Below, in pieces: positions 57,144 to 64,000 of a stretch of 64,000 nt of DNA; the stretch's first letter is position 1, and every line of letters starts with the position of its first letter. The stretch is from Pseudomonas nicosulfuronedens (GTDB lineage Bacteria > Pseudomonadota > Gammaproteobacteria > Pseudomonadales > Pseudomonadaceae). The position numbers and the translations under genes were made by a program. Below the pieces are notes generated by a model. It did no database searches. It was not told the origin of the DNA and worked only from the letters and a program-made list of their open reading frames with translations. Location: assembly GCF_005877905.1 (NCBI RefSeq), contig NZ_SWDV01000040.1, positions 1 through 64,000 on the forward strand, given 5' to 3'.

Positions 57144-57944
57144 ATGCGCCTGTTCACTGCCCTGCTGCTGTTCGCTTTCGCGGCCAACGCTTCCGCTGCG
57201 ATCAAGACTCAGGAAATTCCCTACGAATCCGCTGACGGCACGAAGATGATCGGTTACTTCGCCTACGACGACGCCAAGTCCGGTATCCGTCCTGGCGTGC
57301 TGGTAGTGCACGAATGGTGGGGTCTGAACGACTACGCGAAAAGCCGCGCCCGGCAGCTCGCCGAACTGGGCTACAGCGCACTGGCCATCGACATGTACGG
57401 CGAAGGCAAGCACACCGATCACCCCAATGATGCCAAGGCTTTCATGGCCGACGCGCTGAAGAACGCCGATGCAGCCAAGGCACGCTTCCAGGCCGGCCTT
57501 GACCTGCTGAAGAAGCAGCCGCAGACCGACCCGAGCAAGATCGCCGCCATCGGCTACTGCTTCGGTGGCAAGGTGGTGCTGGACATGGCCCGTGCCGGGC
57601 TGCCACTGGCCGGCGTGGCCAGCTTCCATGGCGTGCTGGCGACCCAGACGCCGGCACAGCCGGGGGCGATCAAGGCGAAAATTCTGGTCGAGCACGGCGC
57701 CGCCGATACCCTGGTACCGGCGGAAAGCGTTGCAGCCTTCAAAAGCGAGATGGATAACGCCAAGGCCGACTACAAGCTGGTCATCCAGCCGGGAGCCAAG
57801 CACAGCTTCACCAGCCCCGATGCCGACAAGCACAAGGGCCATGGCCTGGACGTGGGTTACGACAAGACCGCCGACCAGAAGTCCTGGGCGGACTTGCAGG
57901 CCTTCTTCAAGGAAATCTTCGACGTGAAGCCTGAGGGCGCGTAA
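57144..57944 (+). CDS. Secreted dienelactone hydrolase-family protein
   Basis: The 266-residue protein has a signal peptide (MRLFTALLLFAFAANASA) and a DLH fold with catalytic Cys in GYCFGG (family nucleophile), Asp in EHGAADTLVP and His in GAKHSFTSP. The export signal is unusual for classical ClcD-type enzymes, which are cytosolic, so the substrate is probably not a chlorocatechol product. AGGAGACTCACC precedes the ATG. It is divergent from the PL7 gene. Confidence 0.85.
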   Translation: MRLFTALLLFAFAANASAAIKTQEIPYESADGTKMIGYFAYDDAKSGIRPGVLVVHEWWGLNDYAKSRARQLAELGYSALAIDMYGEGKHTDHPNDAKAFMADALKNADAAKARFQAGLDLLKKQPQTDPSKIAAIGYCFGGKVVLDMARAGLPLAGVASFHGVLATQTPAQPGAIKAKILVEHGAADTLVPAESVAAFKSEMDNAKADYKLVIQPGAKHSFTSPDADKHKGHGLDVGYDKTADQKSWADLQAFFKEIFDVKPEGA

Positions 57945-57958
57945 AAACGCCGCGCAAT

Positions 57959-57986
57959 AAAAAACGGGAGCCCATTCGGGCTCCCG
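57959..57986 (-). terminator. Minus-directed terminator with no known upstream gene
   Basis: CGGGAGCCC pairs with GGGCTCCCG around ATTC. The only T run is on the minus strand (six T), so it would stop leftward transcription. No minus gene lies to its right before pcpS, which is plus-strand. A short untranslated RNA from about 58135 leftward is possible. Confidence 0.65.
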
Positions 57987-58182
57987 CACTCAATCAAGTG
58001 TAAAGGTCAGAGCCCGCCTTGGCGGCACTCCAACAACAACCTCACCTGCGTCCCCTTGGGAACGCGGTGCGCAGTGTGTCAAAGCTTGTCGGACGAATCC
58101 GTACGCCTTTGGTGAAGGTTTGCAAAGGAATGTAAGTGCCGCGTGACTGGTGAGCCACGTTCTGGCGCGGCAGAATGCTCCC

Positions 58183-58905
58183 ATGACCGCCCTCCCCGAT
58201 TTCTGCACCCCGCTCGACGCCGACTGGCTACTGCCCATTCCACTAGCCGGCTGTGAGCTGCGCAGCACCCGCTTCGACCGCCAGCGCTTGCAGGCCGGGG
58301 ACTTTGCCCTGAGCCGGGTCGAGGCGCCGGCCAACATCCAGCGCTCCGTCGCCAAGCGCCAGGCCGAGTACCTCGCCGGGCGAATCTGCGCCCGCGCGGC
58401 GTTGCTGGCTGCAGGCTCGGCGGCCTGGGTACCGGGAACGGATGAGGAACGCGCGCCGGTCTGGCCGGTGGGCTTCTGCGGCTCGATCACCCACGGCGAC
58501 GGCTGGGCGGCGGCCATCGTCGCGCACGACAGCTACTGGCGCGGGCTCGGCCTGGACGTGGAGAACCGCCTGGAAACCGCACGAGCGGAACGGCTGGCCC
58601 CAGAAATCCTCACGCCGGATGAACTGGCACGCCTCGATCCGCAGCAGACGGCGCTGCAGGTCACCCTCACCTTTTCCCTCAAGGAGAGCCTATTCAAGGC
58701 ACTCTTCCCGCTGGTACGCAAGCGCTTCTATTTCGAACACGCCGAGCTGCTGAGCTGGTCTGCCGGTGGCCATGCGCGCCTGCGCCTGCTCACCGATCTG
58801 TCGGAGGAATGGCACCACGGCAAGGAGATCGATGGGCAATTCAGCCTGTTCGATGAACGCCTGCTGAGCCTGGTGGCCATTCCTTCGTCAAAAGCAGCGA
58901 TCTGA
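58183..58905 (+). CDS. pcpS: 4'-phosphopantetheinyl transferase (Sfp/EntD type)
   Basis: The 240-residue enzyme moves the phosphopantetheine arm of CoA to carrier proteins of fatty acid and secondary-metabolite synthesis. It has WPVGFCGSITHGDGWAAA, GLGLDVENR with metal-binding Asp and FSLKESLFKAL, all family signatures. In P. aeruginosa, PcpS is the single such enzyme. ATG 58183 is preferred over GTG 58150; both have weak ribosome sites. Confidence 0.9.
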   Translation: MTALPDFCTPLDADWLLPIPLAGCELRSTRFDRQRLQAGDFALSRVEAPANIQRSVAKRQAEYLAGRICARAALLAAGSAAWVPGTDEERAPVWPVGFCGSITHGDGWAAAIVAHDSYWRGLGLDVENRLETARAERLAPEILTPDELARLDPQQTALQVTLTFSLKESLFKALFPLVRKRFYFEHAELLSWSAGGHARLRLLTDLSEEWHHGKEIDGQFSLFDERLLSLVAIPSSKAAI

Positions 58906-59125
58906 CCGCTTCGACTGACAGACACATCTGAAAGTCTTGACTTAAAAGTCAGAATTTGGCGTCATGCACGCCGTCCAGACGTCCCCATACCTCCTTTGAT
59001 CCTCTGATTTTGCCTTCGGAGGAATCGTCAGCAGGTCTGTCGGTATATAGAATTATATACAGCCAAACGGCAACGTCTGGTTCTTGGGGTCCCCACAAAA
59101 AGAAATGACCATCGGAGCAAACGTA

Positions 59126-60499
59126 ATGACCAGAAACACCCTGGCGCTCGCCATTGCGGCCAGCTCGCTCGGCCTCATCGCGCAATCGGCACACGCCGGC
59201 GGCTTCATCGAAGACAGCAAGGCCAGCCTGACCCTGCGCAACTTCTACATCAACACCGACAACCGCAACGGGCCCGCCTCGCCCAGCAAGCAGGAAGAAT
59301 GGGGCCAGGGCTTCATGCTCAATTACTCCTCCGGCTTCACCCAAGGCACCGTGGGCTTCGGCGTCGACGCCCTGGGCCTGCTCGGTGTGCGCCTGGATGG
59401 CGGCGGCAAGTCCGGCAAGGCCGGCATTGATCGTCAACCCGGCACCATCTTCCCGCTGGAAAGCGATGGCAGCGCTGTCGACGAATTCAGCAGCCTCGGC
59501 ATGACCGCCAAGGCGAAGATCTCCAAGACCGAATTCCGCTACGGCACCCTGCAGCCCAAGCTGCCGGTGGTGGTCTACAACGACGCCCGCCTGCTGCCAA
59601 TGACCTACGAAGGTGGCCAGGTCACCTCCACCGACATCGACAACCTGACCCTGACCGGCGGCCAGCTGACCCACACCAAGGGCCGCAACTCCACCGACTG
59701 GCGCAGCATGTCCATCGCCGGCGCCAACGGCAGCTCTGCCAGCTCCCGCGACAGCAACAAGTTCTACTTCGCCGGCGGCGACTACAAGGCGACCAAGAAC
59801 CTGACCCTGTCGTACTACTACGGCGAGCTGGACAACTTCTACAAGCAGAACTACCTCGGCCTCGTCCACAACTGGGCCATCGGACCAGGCACGCTGAAAT
59901 CGGACATCCGCGTCTTCATCAGCGACTCCGACGGCAAGAACGGCAGCGCCTCCGGCCGCGCCGACGGCTACGTCAGCAGTGGCTACTACGGCGGCAACAG
60001 CCTCAAGGGCGAGGTCGACAACAACGTCTACAGCGGCATGTTCACCTACGCCCTGGGCGGCCACAGCATCGGCGCCGGCTACCAGACGATGACCGGTGAC
60101 AGCGACTTCCCCTACCTCAACCGTGGCGACGGCGAAGGCACCAGCACCTACCTGATCTCCGACGCCCAACTGCTGAAGTTCAACCGTGCCGGTGAGCGCA
60201 CCTGGATCGGCCGCTATGCCTACGACTTCGCCGACCTCGGCGTACCGGGCCTGACCTTCAGCGTGCTCTACCTGAACGCCGACAACATCGACACCAAGCA
60301 AGGCGACAAGGGCGAGTGGGAACGCGATATCGCCCTGGGCTACGTGGTACCCGAAGGCACCTTCAAGGGCCTGGGCCTGGCCTGGAAGAACGCCACCATG
60401 CGCAGCGGCCTGCCGGCAGCCACCACTCCGGGCGTGCCCAGCCAGCGCGACCAGGACGAGAACCGCCTGATCGTCAGCTACACCATCCCGCTGCTGTAA
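59126..60499 (+). CDS. OprD-family outer membrane porin
   Basis: The 457-residue protein has a signal peptide (MTRNTLALAIAASSLGLIAQS..., cleavage after AHA) and the OprD pattern GFIEDSKASLTLRNFYIN, WGQGFMLNYSSGFTQG and a C-terminal strand ending YTIPLL. OprD porins are 18-stranded channels for amino acids or carboxylates. GGAG lies 8 bases before ATG 59126. The 220-base upstream region is AT-rich and contains TATATAGAATTATATA (59043-59058). It is monocistronic. Which OprD subtype is not clear. Confidence 0.88.
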   Translation: MTRNTLALAIAASSLGLIAQSAHAGGFIEDSKASLTLRNFYINTDNRNGPASPSKQEEWGQGFMLNYSSGFTQGTVGFGVDALGLLGVRLDGGGKSGKAGIDRQPGTIFPLESDGSAVDEFSSLGMTAKAKISKTEFRYGTLQPKLPVVVYNDARLLPMTYEGGQVTSTDIDNLTLTGGQLTHTKGRNSTDWRSMSIAGANGSSASSRDSNKFYFAGGDYKATKNLTLSYYYGELDNFYKQNYLGLVHNWAIGPGTLKSDIRVFISDSDGKNGSASGRADGYVSSGYYGGNSLKGEVDNNVYSGMFTYALGGHSIGAGYQTMTGDSDFPYLNRGDGEGTSTYLISDAQLLKFNRAGERTWIGRYAYDFADLGVPGLTFSVLYLNADNIDTKQGDKGEWERDIALGYVVPEGTFKGLGLAWKNATMRSGLPAATTPGVPSQRDQDENRLIVSYTIPLL

Positions 60500-60520
60500 G
60501 GCGCAGGGTGAATCGAAGAA

Positions 60521-60545
60521 GGGCGGCCAGTGGCCGCCCTTTTTC
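60521..60545 (+). terminator. Intrinsic terminator of the OprD-family gene
   Basis: GGGCGGCC pairs with GGCCGCCC around a 3-base loop, followed by five T. It is 21 bases after the stop codon. Confidence 0.9.
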
Positions 60546-60588
60546 TTGCTCGTCATACCGCCCCAAAGCTGCATCTCGCCTGGCACTT

Positions 60589-60669
60589 GTAGGATGGGTG
60601 GAGCGCAGCGATACCCATGCCGTCGGTGCGTTGGAGCGATGGGTATCGCTGCGCTCCACGCCATCCTAC
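60589..60669. repeat. REP-like inverted repeat, family 1, copy E
   Basis: The arms are GTAGGATGGGTGGAGC and GCTCCACGCCATCCTAC, with GCGATACCCAT / ATGGGTATCGC inside. It lies between the convergent porin and modC genes. Confidence 0.9.
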
Positions 60670-60690
60670 GAAAGCCGATACGCGCTGAGC

Positions 60691-61794
60691 CTACGCCAGC
60701 AACGCCACCGACTTGATCTGCGCCCAGACGGCTTGCCCGGTGTGCAGCCCGAGCTGGTCGTGGGAGTAGCGGGTAATCCGCGCCAGCAAGGGCGTACCGG
60801 CTACCTCCAGCTTCACCAGCAGGTGGGCCGGGTTATCGGTCGAAACGATCTCGAGCACGGTCGCCGGCAGTACGTTGAGGATGCTGCTGTGCGCCGCCGG
60901 CTCCAGGCTCAGGCTGACGTCCCGCGCCTGCACCTTGATACGCAACGCCCTGCCCTTGTCCATCGGTGCATGGGCCAGCCGAATGCGCTGCTCGCAGTGC
61001 GGCAGCGCCAGGGTAAGCAGACCGTAGTCGGCGTTGTGCTCCAGCACCCGGCCGTCGATGACGACACCGGCGTCTTCCAGGTGGGAGATGGGCAGATCGG
61101 TACGCGCCAGGGTTTCCACTACCGGGCCGCTGGCAACGGCCCTGCCCTGGTCCAATAGCACCAGATGGTCAGCCAGGCGCGCCACTTCGTCAGGCGAGTG
61201 ACTGACGTAGAGAATCGGGATATCCAGCTCGTCGTGCAGACGCTCCAGGTAAGGCAGGATTTCCGCCTTGCGCTTGAGGTCCAGCGCCGCCAGCGGCTCG
61301 TCCATCAGCAGCAGGCGCGGGCTGGTCAGCAGAGCGCGGGCCATGCCGACGCGCTGGCGCTCGCCACCGGAAAGGTGCCCCGGCATGCGCTCCAGCAGAT
61401 GGCCGATGCCCAGCAGTTCGGTGGCCTGCTTCAGGTCCACGCGGTGCTGGTCTCGCGGCACGCGCTTCATGCCGTAGGTGAGGTTGCGTTTCACCGACAG
61501 GTGCTCAAACAGGTTAGCGTCCTGGAACACATAGCCCAGCGCACGCTTGTGCGGGGGCAGGAACACACCCGTGGCGCTGTCCTCCCAGACCTCGCCATTC
61601 ACCACCAGCCGGCCGACGGGCGCACGCTCCAGGCCTGCCACACAGCGCAGGCAGGTAGTCTTGCCGGAGCCGGAGTGGCCGAACAGCGCAGTCACGCCCT
61701 TGCCCGGCAATTGCAGGTCGATGTCCAGGCTGAAGCCCGAGTAGGCGATCTGGAAGCGGGCCTCGATGGCGCGCGCGGAAAGCTCTTGCGGCAT
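60691..61794 (-). CDS. modC: Molybdate ABC transporter ATP-binding protein
   Basis: The 367-residue ATPase has Walker [10 protein letters not shown], signature [13 protein letters not shown], Walker [12 protein letters not shown] and a C-terminal TOBE/Mop domain (about 295-365) that can bind molybdate. It powers ModB. ATG 61794 has GAGGTG 5 bases upstream, just after the modB stop; a GTG two codons earlier is less likely. Confidence 0.95.
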   Translation of the reverse strand: MPQELSARAIEARFQIAYSGFSLDIDLQLPGKGVTALFGHSGSGKTTCLRCVAGLERAPVGRLVVNGEVWEDSATGVFLPPHKRALGYVFQDANLFEHLSVKRNLTYGMKRVPRDQHRVDLKQATELLGIGHLLERMPGHLSGGERQRVGMARALLTSPRLLLMDEPLAALDLKRKAEILPYLERLHDELDIPILYVSHSPDEVARLADHLVLLDQGRAVASGPVVETLARTDLPISHLEDAGVVIDGRVLEHNADYGLLTLALPHCEQRIRLAHAPMDKGRALRIKVQARDVSLSLEPAAHSSILNVLPATVLEIVSTDNPAHLLVKLEVAGTPLLARITRYSHDQLGLHTGQAVWAQIKSVALLA

Positions 61795-61801
61795 GCCCAC
61801 C

Positions 61802-62482
61802 TCAGGCCCAGGCCGAACGGCTGCGGCGGCTCGCGTAGAGCGCCAGCAGAACGAAGAAGGAGAAGATCACCATGCCTCCGGCCAGCCAGTGCGCCTGGGC
61901 GTACTCCATGGCCTCGACGTGATCGAATATCTGCACCGACACCACGCGGGTCTTGCCCGGGATGTTGCCGCCGATCATCAGCACCACGCCGAACTCGCCC
62001 ACCGTATGGGCAAAACCGAGGATGCTGGCGGTGATGAAGCCCGGCCGCGCCAGCGGCAGGACCACCGAGAAGAAGGTATCCAGAGGGCTCGCGCGCAACG
62101 TCGCGGCGGCCTCCAGCGGTTTGTTGCCGATGGCCTCGAAGGCGTTCTGCAACGGCTGCACCACGAAGGGCAGCGAATAGAACACCGAGCCCACCACGAG
62201 CCCGGCGAAGGTGAACGGCAAGCGCCCCAGGCCCAGGCTTTCGGTGGCGTGACCGATGAAACCATGGGGCCCCATGGTGATCAGCAGGTAGAAGCCGATC
62301 ACCGTCGGCGGCAGCACCAGCGGCAGCGCCACCACCGCCCCCAGCGGACCTTTCAGCCAGGAGCGGGTGCGCGACAGCCACCAGGCGATCGGCGTGCCGA
62401 TCAGCAGGAGGATCAGGGTGCTCAGGGCGGCCAGCTCAATGGTGAGCCGGATGGCCAGGAAATCCTCCTGCGTGAGGGGCAT
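61802..62482 (-). CDS. modB: Molybdate ABC transporter permease
   Basis: The 226-residue inner-membrane protein has about five spans and the permease EAA-type loop [25 protein letters not shown], cited as [10 protein letters not shown] and VVLPLARPG. It forms the channel for molybdate. It lies 19 bases after modA and 7 before modC. Confidence 0.95.
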   Translation of the reverse strand: MPLTQEDFLAIRLTIELAALSTLILLLIGTPIAWWLSRTRSWLKGPLGAVVALPLVLPPTVIGFYLLITMGPHGFIGHATESLGLGRLPFTFAGLVVGSVFYSLPFVVQPLQNAFEAIGNKPLEAAATLRASPLDTFFSVVLPLARPGFITASILGFAHTVGEFGVVLMIGGNIPGKTRVVSVQIFDHVEAMEYAQAHWLAGGMVIFSFFVLLALYASRRSRSAWA

Positions 62483-62501
62483 TGCCTGTTCCTTCAGAGA
62501 G

Positions 62502-63317
<816 letters not shown>

Positions 63318-63383
63318 TCAGTTCAGCCCCGTGACACGTCCGGCCAGTGATTGGCCATACAAGCAATTCAGGAGAGTCAGTTC

Positions 63384-63812
63384 ATGAAGGTCAGTGCACG
63401 CAACGTCTTCAAGGGCAGCGTCAAGCAGCTGCGTAACGGTGCGGTCAATGCCGAAGTCGTGGTCGCCCTGCCCGGCGGCAGCGAGCTGGTGGCGATCGTC
63501 ACCGAGGAAAGCGTGAAGAGCCTGGGCCTGGCCCAGGGCAAGGACGTCATCGCGCTGGTCAAGGCGCCCTGGGTCATGCTGATGACCGAGGCCGAGGACA
63601 TCCGCCTGTCCGCGCGCAACTGCCTGAGCGGCACGGTGAAATCCGTCACCGATGGCGCGGTGAACGCCGAAGTGGTGCTGGGCCTGTCCGGTGGCACCGA
63701 GGTGGTCGCGGTAGTCACCCGCGACGCGGTCAGCGAGCTGGGCCTGGCGCCCGGCGTAAAAGCGACTGCAGTGATCAAAGCGTCCCATGTGATCCTCGGT
63801 GTTCCTGCCTGA
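63384..63812 (+). CDS. Di-Mop (TOBE) molybdate-binding protein
   Basis: The 142-residue protein consists of two Mop domains in tandem (about 1-70 and 71-142), each opening with SARNxxxGxVKxxxxGAVNAEVV, seen as SARNVFKGSVK and SARNCLSGTVK. Such molbindins store or buffer molybdate in the cytosol. It is divergent from modABC over 126 bases. GGAGAG lies 9 bases before the ATG. A 9-bp hairpin without a T run (GGGCCTGTC / GACAGGCCC, 63823-63843) follows the stop. Confidence 0.92.
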   Translation: MKVSARNVFKGSVKQLRNGAVNAEVVVALPGGSELVAIVTEESVKSLGLAQGKDVIALVKAPWVMLMTEAEDIRLSARNCLSGTVKSVTDGAVNAEVVLGLSGGTEVVAVVTRDAVSELGLAPGVKATAVIKASHVILGVPA

Positions 63813-63865
63813 AACCCTGCGCGGGCCTGTCGCTGACAGGCCCCACTGCCCCGCCTTCCAGCGCT

Positions 63866-63889
63866 CGTTATAGCAAAAATTACATAACG
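63866..63889. promoter_or_regulatory. ModE-type operator
   Basis: CGTTATA-N9-ACATAACG is a near-perfect match in sequence and length to the ModE operator of the E. coli modA promoter as I recall it (CGTTATAT...TACATAACG, 24 bases). It lies 53 bases after the Mop gene, in front of the structured RNA at the window edge. A ModE gene is not in the window. Confidence 0.72.
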
Positions 63890-64000
63890 ATACCGGTGAC
63901 TCTGCAATACCTCTTAGGAGAGCTGTTTCACTGGAGGAAGATGCAGAGCGACCCGGTGGGCGCCATCAGCTCGTGACGGCACCGCAGCATTCTGCATTTT
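63890..64000 (+). ncRNA. Structured RNA, cut by window edge; possible Moco-type leader
   Basis: ACCGG (63892-63896) can pair with CCGGT (63953-63957 region), and CTCTGCA with TGCAGAG inside it; within lies CTCT-TAGG-AGAG. Downstream GGTG...GCC can pair with GGC-ACC, and GCAG-CATT-CTGC leads into TTTT at the window end. A stacked multi-stem RNA behind a ModE operator resembles the setting of the molybdenum cofactor riboswitch. The class is inferred from context, not confirmed. Confidence 0.4.

Noticed and set aside
63943..63975. Ten-codon frame (ATG after GGAGGAAG) at the right edge
   Set aside because: The ribosome-site-like bases take part in the predicted RNA structure, and the peptide is too short to support as a gene.

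Overview
The window is a high-GC Gammaproteobacterial chromosome segment that fits the genus Pseudomonas, close to the P. aeruginosa lineage (for example the P. nitroreducens/citronellolis type). The reasons are an MvaT/MvaU-family silencer, PhoP-PhoQ-OprH, napEFDABC, a MASE2-type adenylate cyclase like CyaB, a PcpS-like phosphopantetheinyl transferase, an OprD-family porin and several families of Pseudomonas-style REP repeats. The species cannot be fixed from the sequence alone.

Layout. 1-4366 is the right end of a Pf1/Pf4-type filamentous prophage (zot-like assembly ATPase cut by the window edge, a 36-residue membrane protein, replication initiator, two small DNA-binding proteins, tyrosine integrase). 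It abuts the 3' end of a tRNA-Pro(GGG) gene, its probable attachment site. 4453-11891 is the conserved translation block tRNA-Pro, MerR regulator, ihfA, pheT, pheS, rplT, rpmI, infC, thrS, all on the minus strand, with an intrinsic terminator directly before pheS and a non-AUG infC start overlapping the thrS stop. 12133-17615 holds small genus-level genes (alpha/beta hydrolase, MvaU-like protein, secreted and lipoprotein hypotheticals), tRNA-Val(GAC) and a polyamine-type FAD oxidase. 17650-21463 is a minus-strand run: FNT transporter, unknown protein, LMW phosphatase, periplasmic binding protein, moaA.

21567-29969 is a glyoxylate-to-pyruvate pathway: TetR regulator, GlcG-like protein, gcl, hyi, glxR, ttuD and pyk. 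Copies of a TTGTAYRCAA-like site in both control regions suggest one regulator for all. 30238-34655 carries a structured, terminator-ended leader RNA before a urea transporter gene, a DapF paralogue with both catalytic cysteines replaced by serine, a SstT-type symporter and a voltage-sensor K+ channel with a C-terminal zinc ribbon. 34801-43695 has a DUF4139 (MuiA-like) protein, sulfate-binding CysP, a permease/P1-peptidase operon with a divergent LuxR regulator, an HD-domain protein and CyaB.

44051-54729 has dctA with a sigma-54 promoter and three tandem palindromes upstream, a divergent AraC regulator, phoQ-phoP-oprH with a PhoP box, and napEFDABC for periplasmic nitrate reduction. 55082-63812 has a PL7 alginate lyase overlapping a lytic transglycosylase gene, a dienelactone hydrolase, pcpS, an OprD porin, modCBA and a di-Mop molybdate-binding protein. 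At the right edge an almost canonical ModE operator precedes a structured RNA cut by the window end. Molybdenum is a recurring theme: moaA, napA (a molybdoenzyme), modABC, Mop and the ModE site.

The best candidates for undescribed biology are the leader RNA at 30238-30375, the Ser/Ser DapF paralogue, the ModE-controlled RNA at the right edge, the shared operator family around gcl, and the nested REP elements.
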